Source: Euryodendron excelsum (taxonomy: Eukaryota; Streptophyta; Magnoliopsida; Ericales; Pentaphylacaceae). From it: a stretch of 64,000 nt of DNA. The translations under genes and the position numbers were made by a program. Positions 12,488-24,917 of the stretch are shown here, one piece after another. The notes beneath the pieces are model-generated. The model saw only the letters and a list, made by a program, of their open reading frames with translations. It was not told the DNA's origin and searched no databases. Within the stretch, counting starts at the first letter, position 1. The number at the start of each line of letters is the position of its first letter. Where the stretch lies: NCBI GenBank assembly GCA_033060915.1, contig CM065397.1, forward strand, positions 25,097,001 to 25,161,000, given 5' to 3'.

Positions 12488-12779
12488 AGGGAGGACAAAC
12501 CTAGCGCCTGTTGCAGTGGCGCCAGGGCAAACTTTACACTGGCGCCACTAGGAGTGGCGCCAGCCAATTAGGAAAGGTTTAAGGTCGGCAAGCAACATAT
12601 CTTTGACTAGATTTGGGCGCCTATACTAGTGACTACCATGCAATTTTTAGCCTGGCTTCACTGGGAGCGACTCCGGAAAGTTCGGGAATGATTTGAAGGA
12701 GCCGGGAATGACCCGGAAGGCCGGAAAGGAGCAGGAACACTTAAAATAGTGTCCTGGAGGTATTTGACTTGAAAAGTGA

Positions 12780-13550
12780 GGATAAGATGTGTTGGAAAGG
12801 TTGATCGGGCCCTTAGGGGCAAAACGGTCAATCGGACTAGGAAGCTGCCGAGGCGAACTCGGATTGTCCCGAGAAAAGACTTGGGATCTGGAAACATTAT
12901 TTAGAATGTTCCCAGAGGTTGCCGGTTTGATTCCCAGAGCCGGCGTGGTCGGAAAAGGAGACCGGTCCACTAGGGGCAAAATGGTCATTTTGTTCCGGGT
13001 TTGCTAGAACTGACTCGGAATGGTCCGGAAAGGTAAGGGGAGGTTGAGAACCCTATAAAAATTATTCTCGGGTCATTACCGGTTTGATACCCAGAGCCGG
13101 TGTGGTCGAAGAAGGAGATCGGCCTTCCAGGGGCAAAATGGTCATTTTGTACTGGGTTGGCCGGAACTGACTCGGAATGATCCGGAAAGGTAAAGGAAGA
13201 TTGAGAATACTATAAAAAGTAGTCTCAGGAGGTTACCGGTTTGATACTCAGAGCCGGTGTGGTTCCCGGGGCATTCGGATGCTTAGGGGCAAAATGGTCA
13301 TCTTAATCGAAAAGTCTCGGAAAAGGTCCAAAGGGCAGTCTGGTCATTTTTCACCGAAGTGAGCTAACAGACACGGGTGTTGACCTGGGTTTTGAGTGTT
13401 TCCGTCACTCTAACGGTGGTCGCCGTGACACAGGAATTTGTTGCCAATTCCCTATATCGACCTATTTGTGAGTATTTCCGCTACTCTAACGGTTTTGTGA
13501 GTATTTTCGCTACTCTAACGGTTTTGTGAGTAGTTTTGCTACTTGGACCG
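12780..13550 (-). repeat. 157-bp and 29-bp U3 repeats of LTR 3809-13864
   Basis: Units with GGGGCAAAATGGTCATTTTG, AGAGCCGG and plus-strand TATAAAAA fill about 12780-13330. After a segment with GGTCGCCGTGACACAGG, 29-bp units with GAGTATTTCCGCTACTC follow to about 13540. At most two 81-bp units come next (13545-13665). This copy therefore has far fewer 81-bp units than the LTRs of element C. Confidence 0.8.
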
Positions 13551-16389
13551 TCTCGAGGAATAAACTGTCTCGAGAGTGGGACTGGAAGGAGTCTTATCGT
13601 CTCCGAAGAGACGTGCCTGGATTGGAACCTTCTCGAGGAATAAACTGTCTCGAGAGTGGGATTGGAATCGGAAAGGAAAGGACAATGCCCCTAAGGGCAT
13701 TTTGGTCATTTTGCCTCTATTTGGGCCTGGTGGGCCCGCGAGGCGATGGACAAATGGGATTTGGACTTAGAAAATCAGTTTCGATTGGAATATGCCCACA
13801 ATGACTTGAAAACAAGTCTAGACGGAGTGTAGACTGCCGAGCGGTGAAAAATGGGGTGCTTACAGGTTTTTAAGAAAATAGGTTATTTGGCAACCTTTGA
13901 AAATATTTAAGTCCTTTTTTGAAAATAACTCCATTTGGTATTTGAAAACAGTGATCTAAGTTCGGAAGTTGGTTACGTGTAGGGAAGACGCACTAAGCCA
14001 TCACCCTACCTGGCCCTTGTGGTACCTACATGTCTATTCACCCTAGATTCACCCATTAAAGTTTTCGATTAATATATGTCCAAAACTATCCACTTTAAAA
14101 AAGATTTTTTTTTTAAAAGAATGATGCATGATGTGCAAGTGCAAGAATAAGACTTTGATTTGAAATAGATTTGAAAAGACTTGATTCGATTTTAGAAAAG
14201 AGATTTGAAAAGATAGATTTGATTTTGAAAGAAAGTTTTAGAGATTGGAAATAGAGATTTGAAAATAGATTTTTGGAATTGGAAGTTTGAAAATAGTTTA
14301 TGGAATTGGAGATTTGAAAAAAGTTACAAAATTGAAAAAAGTTATGACCGCACCATTGGAGATTTGAAAAAAGTTATGAAATTGAAAAAAGTTATGATTG
14401 CACCATTGGAGATTTGAAAAAAGTTATGAAATTGAAAAAATTTATGACCGCACTCGTGAAGGTTGCCTACGTATCCCTTTTGAGGAATCAAATCCGCCGT
14501 AGTTCGAACAAAAGTCCAATAGAAAATAGAAGGTTCGACTTCAAAAAGAGTTGGAGTTGAGATTTGGATTGGGGAGATTAGGAAAAGATTAGAGTTAGGA
14601 AAGGTTTAAATTAGGAGAGTTCCGTTTTAGGAAAGTTTCAATTTAGGAAAGTTTGAATTAGGAAAGATTCATTTTAGAAAAGTTTCGAATTAGAAAAGTT
14701 TCGATTTAAGAAAGTTTCGAATTAGGAAAGTTTCATTTTAAGAAAGAGTTGATTTTTGAAAAGATTTGAATTAAGAAAAGTTTGATTTAAGAATGATTTA
14801 GAATTTAGAAAGTTTAGTATTTAGAAAGTTTTAATTTAAGAAAGTTTCGAATTTAAAAAGTTTTAACTGAAGAAAGTTTTGAATTTAGAAAGTTTTGAAG
14901 TTTGAGTTTTAGAAATACTTGAAATTAGGAAAGATTTGAGTTTAAGAAAGATTTGAAAATTTAGAATTTGGAAAGTTAAGATTTGGAAAGGTATGGAATT
15001 AGGAAAGGTTGGAATTAGGAAAGATGAAGAATCTTAAAGTTAAGAAAAGATTTGAAAGTTTAGGTTTTGGAAACTTAAGGTTTAGGAAGGTATGAGATTA
15101 GGAAGGATTGGCATTAGGAAAGATTTGGATTGGGAAAGATTTGGATTCCTATTTCCTAAAACAAAAGACTAGATTTTGTTTCTAAAATGAGGTGATTTAA
15201 TTTTGTTTCCAGAGACGGAGAATTGGATCTAGTTTTCTAAATGGGGAGATTGGATTTGGCTTCCTAAAAGGAAGATTAAGTTTTGGAAATCCTAGATTTG
15301 GAAATCTATAGTTTTGGTGTAGAAAATAAGATTTGGAAATCTAAAGTTTGAGGCCAAAATAGGAAATTGAAAATTATGTTTTTGGAAAGAAAATTAGGGT
15401 TTCCTAACCATGGCTCTAGAGTTTAACTTAGACTCCAAGAAAAGAGATTTTGGATAGTAGAGCCTTTGGAAAGAAAGATTTTTGGAAGGAGATGTTAGAA
15501 AGTAGTTTTTTAGAAAGTGATTTTGAAAAGAGAGTTTTTGGAAAGGGATTATTGGAAAGAGTTTTTTTAAGAAAGAACTTAGGGAGTATTTTTAGAAAGT
15601 GAATTTTGAAGAGAGCTTTTTTGAAAAGGAGTTTAAAAAGGAAGTTTTGGAAAATGGAGTTTTTGGTGGGAGTTTTTGGGAAGCAATTTTGGAAAAGAAA
15701 TTGGAGGAAGTTTTTAGAAAGTAAATTAGAGAGGAGATTTTAGAAAGTAGATGTGAAAAGAGATTTCAGAGAGGATTTAAAGAGAGGTTTTGGAAAGTAA
15801 GTTTAAAAAGAGATTTCGAAAGGATTTGAATATGGACTTTTACAAGCCTCTAAAAATATCTTCCTTTCCTAAACGATTCTAACAATAAGAAAGTTAGAAC
15901 CATTCTAGGATTGTAGTTTTGAAAACAACAAGGATTTGAAAATATGGATCATAATAGTCACTTTAAATGTAACACTTTCCTAAAGCAACCCCAACGATGG
16001 AAAGACTAGAATCACCTTAGTATTGTGATTTTGAAAGATAAGTTTTAAAGAAGAAAATCTTAATGCAAGTTTTGAAAACGGTTTTGATGCAAGTTTTGAA
16101 AACAAGTTTAAAAACAAGTTTTGGAGAGATGCATGATCATGATAGGCACAATGCAAGTTGAGGTCGTGAACATACAAGGTTAAAGGCTTCACCACATAAT
16201 CAAGGGGGCCAAACCCATGTGGTCTCCAGTTAGATTAAGAGATAGCCCCTGACATGGTGACTTTCATTAGCCTAATCCTACACATGAATCGGGGAGTCCC
16301 TTGTTTCAAACATGTCAGAAAGCGGGGGTAGAAGATGGGGGATTAAAATAGAAGAAAACCCAAGTGGGTTAGGAGAGAGGAGAGAGAAG

Positions 16390-18547
16390 TGTTGGTTCAA
16401 AAGGCAACCCAAGAGGGGGGTGAATTGGGTTTTTTGAAGATTAATAACAATTAAGATTAATTAAAATTAATCTAAGCAATGTAACAGTAATCAATCTATA
16501 TGCAATACAATATAATCAGAGAAAGGAAAGAAAACAGAGCATAAGAAAGAACACATAGATTTACCGAGGTTCAACCACAACCCGTGGTCTACGTCCTCAC
16601 CCCAAGACCTCCTTGAAGTCTTCTTCCACTATGTAATCACCAATTACAAATGGGCTGCTGATTGATAAAGTGCTCAGCTCACTATACACAAGAACTCCTC
16701 ACTGAGCTCTTCAACCTCTAAGTGGTTTTGTCCAAGCTCCACTCAAATTTACACGAGTTTTGCTTTTACAAGAGAACTCTCAAACTCTCAATTACAAGTA
16801 TATAAAAGTATACAAGTAACTAACACACTCTCTAGCAAGAGTAGATATTACAATTTGAGCTCACAGATGAAGACAGGAAGAATATTCAGGGTATTCAATG
16901 AATCAGTCAGTTTGATTGCATTTTTATCTTCAATCTCTTGTATAAATGCAGTTAGAAGCTTGTATATATACTCCTGTATTGATTCCATCCATTAGAGGTT
17001 GTTGCGTATCATTAATGCATGTCCAATATGTTATAATGTTAAGAAAAATAGCCGTTATATCCAAGGAGTCGGCTCTAGGTTTGTGGAGTCGACACTTTCT
17101 ACTTCTTCATTTTCTAGATGTAGTTCATTGACTTCATGAGTCCGCTCTTCATATCAATGAGACGACTCCTTGTTCATTCTGTCTTCACATCTTTGGCTTC
17201 TGTTGTCATGAGGCGACTTTTCATCTTCAGGAGTCCGCTCTTTGTTCATTCGAACTTCAGCCTTTTACTTCTGTTATCATGAGGCGACTCTTCGTCTTCA
17301 TGTGTCTGCTCATTGATCATGTCATTTTCAAGCCTTTGCGTCTGTCCCCATGAAGCGACTCTTTATTACAATGAGTCCACTCATTGTCTACTTAGTCTCC
17401 AGGCTTTTTGCTTTTGTGATCAAGAGGCGACTCTTTATCTTTCATGAGTCCACTCATTGTTCATCTTGTCTTCAGTCCTTTTGCTTTTGTAATCAAGAGA
17501 TGACTCCTCATTTCCATGAGTCCCCTCATTGTCCAGAAATTTGCTTTCTGACTTCTAATGATCCAGCTTATCAAAGCACTGGTATAAGATCTTCAAGGAG
17601 TATTTTTTTGGGGTATGATGATCAATCAAATCTCTTTAACTTATCAGAATTAACTTCTTATTCAATTTGGATTGGATCAATCATTGGATGTTGATCTTCT
17701 CTTGACTCTCAAACTGTTAGAGCTTCATTAGATCAATATCGATCTTTTCTTCTTCATTTGTAAAGCTTCTTCTTTCATTGTAGAACATCTCCTTCAATGC
17801 CAAGCTTCCTCAATTATGTGGAGCTTCACAATGCTTCATTTATGATTTCTTCTCTTTGCTAATAATTCTTCTTTCTTCTTTAAAATCACTTCAATGAGAC
17901 TGTTGCAGGCTTGATGAAATCTCTTCATATATCTAGTCTTTATTGATTCTTTATATTGTAGAAGAATTCTTCATTTGGATTCCAGGTAGAGATTAGACAA
18001 TCATTGTGAGCCATCTTCTCGGCAACATTATTTTGAATTGATCTTTACATTCTTAATGAAGTCTTGCCTTGAGCATTTTCAATCTCTTCAACAATCAATT
18101 CATCTTCAATTGATCTTTGCATTCTTGATGAGATCTTCTTTTGGCATTTACAACATCTTCACAATCAAATCGTCTTTAACTGAATATTGCACCTCCTCAA
18201 CTGATGAAGTCCTCAATCTATCTTGAGTGCAAATCAATCTTCATTGAATCTATGCATACTTAATAGAAGCTTCATTTGAACACCTTCAATCTCTTCGAAT
18301 ATAAAACATTTGTTTAAAGTAGAGATAGGCGTCAATCCTCTGTTTGATTCATTGCATAGCTCTTGGATTTGTTCTGTATTCTCTTTGACATGCATTAGAC
18401 TTAAGATTGAACTTTAAGTCTAAATTATGAACTTTGTTAATCTGCACACTAAGTAGAGTCATTAGTAAAATAACACAAGGTTTAGTTATCATCAAAATCA
18501 ACAAGGGAATCAACCTTGAGTCAACAAGGATCAACCTTGAGTCAACA
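16390..18547 (-). repeat. 3' LTR of the Copia element
   Basis: 2158 bp with TGTTG at one end and CAACA at the other (plus strand TGTTGGTTC...GAGTCAACA). It follows the polypurine tract in the sense direction. It contains many imperfect repeats built on GAGTCGACTC-like words, seen on the plus strand as GAGGCGACTCTT and GAGTCCGCTC (about 17130-17530). It has no coding content. Its inner end holds two copies of GGTTGATCCTTGTTGACTCAA-like text (18500-18547). Confidence 0.8.
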
Positions 18548-18561
18548 ATCTCCCTCTTTTT
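18548..18561 (-). promoter_or_regulatory. Polypurine tract of the Copia element
   Basis: The minus strand reads AAAAAGAGGGAGAT directly before the 3' LTR start TGTTGACTC. This is the expected position and composition of the plus-strand priming site used in reverse transcription. Confidence 0.75.
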
Positions 18562-19434
18562 GATGATAACAAAACCTTTGCAAAATAAGTTTATATAAGA
18601 TTAAATGAAATGAACAAAGTTAGATAACATACCAATAAAGAAACTCCCCCTTTGTTTTGTAATTAAGCAAATGATGCTTAGAGGATAAAGGTATTTCAAA
18701 AACAATTTTCAGGGAGTTTTTGGTAGTGAAATCAAAAACATTTTGAGAGAAATAATTCATGTTACTCCCCATGAGAACATGCTCTATACATGTCAAAAAT
18801 TACTCATTTCATTTCATTTTCATTTAATGCCAATACAATAAATAATTCATGTTTATTTTAGTAAATTCCATTTCTTGTCCAATTCAGGTTCCCCAATTTT
18901 GAATAAATACTTCTCTCCCATGACTACTTCTCCCCTGTAAGTTATGTTACTCCAATTCTAAGTGATGTTTGACTCATTTTCCAACAAACATGCATTGTAC
19001 AATTTTGCAATACAATTTTCATTTCACAATTATTCTCCCCCTTTTTGTCAATACATCAAAAAGAGAAATAAAATGATACCAATAGAGTGAGAATGATAGA
19101 CAGGTACAATAGTAAAAAAAATATTAAGAACAAAATAGATTACATAAATAAGGAATGAATCAAACAAGCAAGTTATTAAAGCAATCACATTTGATACCAG
19201 AACAAAATGATATTTCATTGATTAAATTGTTGAGATTACAAAGAGATGAGATTACAAAATTTGTACAGTTATCATGTCCATAAAAAATATGCCAATTATA
19301 ATCAAAACAATTAGTTAAAGCAAAAGAGATGTTATAACAGGGTCATGAGAAAAGTAGAAGTGATGAGATAAGAGGAAATATGAGATGAGGAGAGGTGATA
19401 GAGATAAGGATAAATGAGATTAGAGAAGGAAAGT
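18562..19434 (-). other. Copia 3' untranslated stretch
   Basis: An AT-rich stretch between the extra ORF stop and the polypurine tract, with many stops in all frames. It contains short repeats of CTCCCC(C/A)TTTTTG type at 18545, 18645 and 19031 that resemble the polypurine tract. No gene is supported. Confidence 0.5.
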
Positions 19435-20723
19435 CTAGTGAGCTTCAAATTCAGTGGCCGAAGAGTCTTGTTCCCTAGCTTCTTCCCCTTCCTGTGCTTC
19501 CTCATCTTCCTCATTAACTTCTTCTTCCTCTGTAAATTTTCCTTTCTCATTTCTCAATATTTGAACTTCCTTTTTAAGTTCTTTCATTTTTCTTTAAAAA
19601 ATTATCATCCTTGTATTTGCAATATCTGCCTTGTGATGCAATTTGTCCAGAGATTCCATAACTTGAGTCATAAAAGAACTTAAATTCCCTGTATTTTCTT
19701 GTGATTCAGAACTCAATAATCTTCTTGTGCTTCTCTGCCTGGAGGTGCTCCCAGATGGAGCTTTTCCTTTAGAAGTACTTTCTCTTTTAGTTTTCTTTGG
19801 AATCCATTTGTCATTCTTTAGCATGTACCTCATTCTTTTGAGTGTTCTCTCATTGTATTCGTCACTAATGGCCTTGAGGATTATCTTCTTTTCATTCTTC
19901 AGATCAATATTAAAATGCTTGAAAACTTTTGTCAGGAGAATTCCATATGGCAAGGTGATTTTGGAGATGGTAGCCTTATATATATGATCCAAGATGAACA
20001 GAGGCAAATCGATTCTTGAATCAGTTATATATGCCCATAGGAAGAACAACTTCTTTTCCGAAACATAATCATACTTCCCAGTTTTGGGAGTAAATATAGT
20101 GTAGATAAAGTGATGAACAAGCCTTAATTCAAGAGGTAGATCAATAGCAAGGGGCCGTACATTTTCATTCATGTCTTTTCCATATAGGGCTTTTAATTCG
20201 TCTTTTCTAGAGACACTATCTTTATAAACTTCTCCACCAATTTTGATTCCAAGAATGTTTCTAATCACTTCTCTATCCAAATTGATGGTAATTCCCTTGA
20301 CATAACTTTTGACAGACACTTCTCCAAATTCTTTTTCAGCATTTGAATAGAAATGAGCTACCAAATCAAGGTAAACATCATCCCTGAGTGTTGTCATATA
20401 TTTCCACCCTAAGTTTCCAAATTTTGTACCAAATTCGAACTTATGAAGATCAAAGAATTTATAGTCTATCCATCTTCCATTGAATACTTTTTGAAGAGAG
20501 AAAGTCAAATTATACCTTTCCTAGGCCTTGCCCTCACTAAAATAAAGTTCATTCCATTCCAGGACTGCTGAGGATGAAGCTTCTCAGTTTTACTCTTTTT
20601 GCGCTTCCCTTTGTCTTTGCTAGACCCTCCTTTGGATTTTTTCTTTGGCTCTGTTGAAGTAGGAGCTGATACTATTATTAGGGCTTTAGAGATCTTTTTC
20701 AGTTTAGAAGTTTTGGGAGCCAT
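19435..20723 (-). pseudogene. Extra ORF downstream of Copia pol, plant-transposon-protein type
   Basis: The ORF starts at ATG 20721-20723 with a basic lysine/serine-rich N terminus (MAPKTSKLKK, then KKKSKGG and KGKRKK). After about 68 residues a frameshift near 20510 moves to the long frame 20508-19594. That frame has FNGRWIDYKFFDL, LVAHFYSNAE, INLDREVIRNILGI, LVHHFIYTIF, KKLFFLWAYI and LPYGILLTKVFKHFNI, an arrangement I associate with the putative plant transposon protein family (PF20167, from memory). A second frameshift near 19595 leads into an acidic coiled-coil-like tail ending at TAG 19435-19437. The total design is about 429 residues. Its role in these elements is unknown; an envelope-like role has been suggested for SIRE-type ORFs but nothing here proves it. 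Confidence 0.7.
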
Positions 20724-21219
20724 TGTAGGAGAAAGGACAGTTGAGAGAGAGTGGAAGGTGGTTGATTAGGGTTTATAAAGAGATTAAGATGAAGATTTGC
20801 GATGGTTGAGAGTCACGGTTGGTTTTTAGAGCGAACAGGGGAGCAGGAGAGAAAAAGAGTGAGAGTGAATGAGTGAGAGGGAAATTTCAAATGTTTGTAA
20901 AGTGAGCTTCATCAAAGTATATAAGCTCGAAGCATGAGGCGACTCATGAACTAAATGAGCCGACATATCCCTTGTTAATGAAATAATTTAAGTCCACTGT
21001 CATGATGAGCTGACTCTATGAAATAAAGTGTCGACTCTTTCACCCAAACTGAGCATGTGAATCATAAGGATTTCATGAAATGATATTTTTCAAATTTTGA
21101 GATAAAGATTGTCTTAATATGATCATATAATGCATCATGAATTCAAGAAAAACATTTCATATGAATGATAAACACATTTAAACATTCAAAGTACAAATTT
21201 CACTCAAATCAAACACATT
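20724..21219 (-). other. Spacer between Copia pol stop and extra ORF
   Basis: No gene. An AT-rich spacer of about 500 bp. It contains words like GAGGCGACTCATGA and GAGCCGAC (about 20935-21030), resembling the pentad motifs of the LTR. Confidence 0.5.
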
Positions 21220-21314
21220 TTAGGATAAAGGATCACTCATCCCTAATTCTCTTCTAATCATACAAAAACAATTTTCACTTAATGGTTTAGTAAAGATATC
21301 AACTAATTGCATAT
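21220..21314 (-). pseudogene. pol: Copia pol C-terminal tail
   Basis: Minus-strand translation gives the usual Copia ending with LVDIFTKPLS and a short arginine-rich tail, stopping at TAA 21220-21222. It is the continuation of the RNase H segment at 26358-26757. A solo LTR inserted between them with TSD CATAT (21310-21314 and 26353-26357). Confidence 0.8.
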
Positions 21315-24300
21315 TGTCGTGCCCAGATTTTTCGCACTCGAGGAATACTCACCCAAGCGGGAAAAATGTTGTACTCTCTCGTTAGAACTCACCCTCCTAG
21401 AAGAATGAGTGCGACTAGGTTTGAATTGAAAAATTGATTTGAATAAAGGGCTTTTGAAAAAGATTCGGAGTCGCCACCTAATTTGATTTAGGTGAGTTAG
21501 GCCACCTAAAAACTAAGAATAATCCGAAGACTACACTTAGGGTTTTGGAAAACGGTTTTTGAAAATATCTCCTCAAGGGGTTTTTTAGGAAAACAGGTTG
21601 TTTGGCAACCTTTGGAAAACATTTAGCCCTTTTTGAAAAATAACTCTTTTTGGTCTTTGAAATCAGTGATCCTAGGCTCGGAGGTTGGTTACGTGTAGGG
21701 AAGACGCACTAAGCTATCACCCTACCCCGCCCTTTCGGTACCTACATGTCAATTTACCCTAAATTCACCTATGAGAGTCTTTATTTAACTATAATTCAAC
21801 CCTATTTACTTTGAAAAAGAATGTTTGAAAACTAATTTAGTATGATGCATGATATGCAAGTGCAATAGAAAAGAATTGAAAAATAGATTTGGAAAGCGAT
21901 TGATTTAATTTGAAAATAGATTTAAAGAGATAGAATTGAAATTGGAAATAGAAATTTTGAAATTGGAATTTTAGATTTGAAAAGATTTTGAAAACTGCAC
22001 CCATGAGGGTGAAATTGAAAGTTTGAAAAGCATTGTGACCGCACCTATGAAGGTTGCCTACGTATCCCTTTGGGGGAATCAGGTCAGTCGTAGTTCGGAC
22101 CGGAGTCCGATTGAAAATAGAAGGTTGGATTGAAGAAGGAAATTGAATTGGATTTGAAATTAGAAGAGGAGATTGGAAATTGGAATTGAGAGGATTGGAC
22201 TTGCTTTGGAAAGATTGATTTGGACTTGTTTTGGAAAAGGGAAGAAGGAGGTTTAGGAAACCTAGACTTAGGAAAGAGAAGAAACCTAGGAAAGATTTGA
22301 CTTGGCTTGGAAGATTTGGAAAGATTGGATTTTAGGAGATGTTTGAAGTAGGAAAGGTCCAATTTAGGAAAGTTTCGAATTAAGAAAGTTTCATTTTTGG
22401 AAAGTTTTGAAATTAGGAAAGTTTGGAATTTAAGAAAGTTTCGAAATTGGAAAGTTTTGAAAATTGGAAAGTTTTGAAAATAGAAAGTTTTGAAATAGGG
22501 AAGTTTTGAAAGTAGGAAAGTTTTCAATTTAGGAAATGTTTGAATTAAGAAAGGGAAAGTTTTGAATTAAGAAAGCTTTGAGTTTAGAAAGTTTTGGATT
22601 TGGAAAGATGTTGAAGTTTTGGAAAGATTTAGAACTTAGAAAGCTTGGAAGTTTAGAAAGATTTAACTTAAGAAAGTTTTGAATTTAGGAAACTTTGGAT
22701 TTGAAAAGATTTGAAATTTGGAAAGTTTTAGAGTTTAGAAAGATTTAAGATTTTAGAAAGTTTTAGAGTTTAGAAAGATTTAAGATTTTAGAAAGTTTTA
22801 GAGTTTAGAAAGATTTAAGATTAGGAAAGGTTTGAGTTTAGGAAAAGTTTGAAAACTTAGATTTGAAAAAGATTTTGGAAATGGGTGGAATTAGGAAAGG
22901 GTTGAATTAGGAAAGATTTGAAAGTTGAGTTTTAAAACTTAGGAGAGATTTTTATGTTCAAGTTTTGGAAACTTAAGATTTAGGAAAGGAGAAGATTAGG
23001 AAATATTTGAATTAAGAAAGAGTTGGATTTTGAAATTTAAGGAAAGATTTAGAGTTTAGGTTTAGGAAACTTATGGTTTAGGAAGCTTATGGTTTAGGAA
23101 GGTATTGAATTAAGAAAGGTTTAGATTAAGAAGAGATTGGATTTGGTTTCTTAAAGAGAAGATAGGATTTGACAAGGATTTGGAAAGGGGGATTCTAGAA
23201 ACCCTAGATTTGAAAAATTGTAGTTTTGACGTAGAAAAAAGGTTTTGGAAACATGTATATTTTTTATGTGAAAACATGAGGTTTTGAAAACCTAGGTTTG
23301 GGGCAAAGTTTGAAAATCATGTTTTTGGGAAGAAAATTTAGGGTTTCCTAATTGTGGGTTCTAGGGCTTGACTTGGGCTCTAAGGAAAAGGGATTTTTAG
23401 AAAGTGCGTTTTTGAAAACGAAGGTTTTGGAAGGAAAACATAGAGGGGAATTTATAGAAGGAAGATTTTAGAAAAGGGAGTTTTTGGACAGATTTTTAGG
23501 AGAGATTTTTTTAGGAAAGTGAATCTAGGGAGTGATTTTAGAAAGTGAATTTTGAGGAAAAGATTTCAGAGAGGAGTTGAAAAAGAGAGTTTTGAAAAAT
23601 AGATTTTGGAAGGGAGTTTTTGAAAACAATTTTGGAGAGGAGAGTTTTAGGAAAGTATGTTGAAAAAGAGATTCTTAGGAAGAGATTTTTTGAAAAGAGA
23701 GAGTTTTTAGGAGGATTAAAAACATCTCACTTTTCTAAAGCAATTCTAGCCATAAGAGGACTAGAATCACTTTAAGAAAGTGGTTTTGAAAACAAGGTTT
23801 GAAAATATAGACCAAAAGGTCACTTTTAATATAACACTTTCTTAAAGCAATCCTAGCCATGGAAAGGCTAGAATCACCCTAGAATTGTGGTTTTGAAAAC
23901 AAGTTTTTGAAAAAGAGATTTTGATGCAATTTTGAAAACAAGTTTAAAAACATTTTGAAAAAATAACTTTTAAAACGGTTTTTGGAAGACGCAAGACTAT
24001 GATATCCGCAATGCAATTTGGGGTCGTGAACATACAAGGTTAAGGCTTCACCACATAATCAAGGGGGCCGGACCCACTTGGTCTTTGGTTAGACTAGAAG
24101 AAAGCCCCCGACACGGTGACTCTCCAATAGTCCAATCCTACACATGGACCGGGAATCCCCTTATTTCAAGCATGCAAAGAAAGGGGGGGAAAGAGATGGG
24201 GGATTAAAATAGAGAAAACCCAAGTGGGTTGGAGAGAGAAGAGAGAAGGGGAAGTACAGAAAATTAAAGAGAAAGCCTACCGTATGTCTTCTTTATTTTG

Positions 24301-24596
24301 CGCGCCGCGCTGTCTTCGGTCTTCGGTCTTTGTCTTGATCTTCACCTTCAGCCTTCAAGAGTTGTCTTCAAGCTTTGGATTGCAGCTCCTCAAGTCTTCA
24401 AAGGATGGTTGAAGGCTAGTGTATGAGTGTATGGGGGAGTGTATGAGTGTATAAGAGGCTACGGTTTGTGTATAGTGGCTAGGGTTTGGGAAAACCTAGG
24501 GAGGCTAGGGTTTTGAAGGTGCTCGAGCTCTGTATATCGAAATATAGGATTTTTAGGTTAAGTTTGCAGACCCTCTTCACGTTGAACGAGGCTCTG

Positions 24597-24605
24597 TATT
24601 TATAG
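24597..24605 (-). promoter_or_regulatory. TATA box of LTR 21315-26352
   Basis: Minus-strand CTATAAATA followed by CAGAGCC. GGCGCC motifs at about 24620-24703 lie just upstream in the sense direction. Confidence 0.65.
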
Positions 24606-24680
24606 AGGGAAGACAAACCTGGCGCCTGTTGCAGTGGCGCTAGGCCAAATTATACACTGGCGCCAGGCCATTTTTTGGCT

Positions 24681-24703
24681 TGGCGCCACTAGTAGTGGCG
24701 CCA
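24681..24703. repeat. Perfect GGCGCC palindrome upstream of TATA
   Basis: The arms TGGCGCCACTA and TAGTGGCGCCA are exact reverse complements around a single G. Decayed or partial forms occur at the same place in the other LTR copies, for example 9923-9947, 12537-12561, 28350-28440, 46340-46440 and 55395-55420. It could be a protein-binding site or a hairpin; its function is unknown. Confidence 0.8.
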
Positions 24704-24917
24704 GCCATTTAGGAAACAATTAAGGTCGGCAAGCAACGTATCTTTGACTAGATTTGGGCGCCTGTACTAGTGACTACCATACAATCTTTAGCCTGGCTTC
24801 ACTAGGAGTGACTCCGGAAAGTCCGGGAATGATTTGAAAGAGCCGGGAGTGACCCGGAAGGCTGGAAGAAGCAGGAACACTTAAAATAGTGTCCTCGAGG
24901 TATTTGACTTGAAAAAT

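Larger units (their letters stand above)
3809..13864 (-). mobile_element. Solo LTR, minus, TSD GGTTT (own parts 3809-6500 and 11741-13864)
   Basis: The left terminus is TGTTGCACCC and the right terminus GGTGCTTACA. The 5 bases before (3804-3808) and after (13865-13869) are both GGTTT, a perfect target-site duplication. The own length is about 4.8 kb once the inner copy 6501-11735 is removed. No internal region is present, so it is a solo LTR left by LTR-LTR recombination. A TATA box lies at 12479-12487, a GGCGCC palindrome at 12537-12561, and 157-bp and 29-bp repeats at about 12780-13550. Target: a sister LTR of the same family. Confidence 0.9.
3536..16389 (-). mobile_element. Outer 5-kb-family LTR, minus, truncated (own parts 3536-3808 and 13865-16389)
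   Basis: It begins with TGTCGTGCCC, the reverse complement of the LTR 3' terminus, and runs to 3808 within AGAGGGTTT. The same LTR text resumes at 13865 with GGTTTTTAAG, after another LTR copy flanked by GGTTT on both sides. It then continues through the GA-rich repeat zone to 16389, where a Copia element begins. The own length kept is about 2.8 kb, covering U5 and part of R. U3 with the TATA box is missing, either displaced by the Copia insertion or deleted. It could be the 3' LTR of internal region D; that is inference. Confidence 0.75.
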
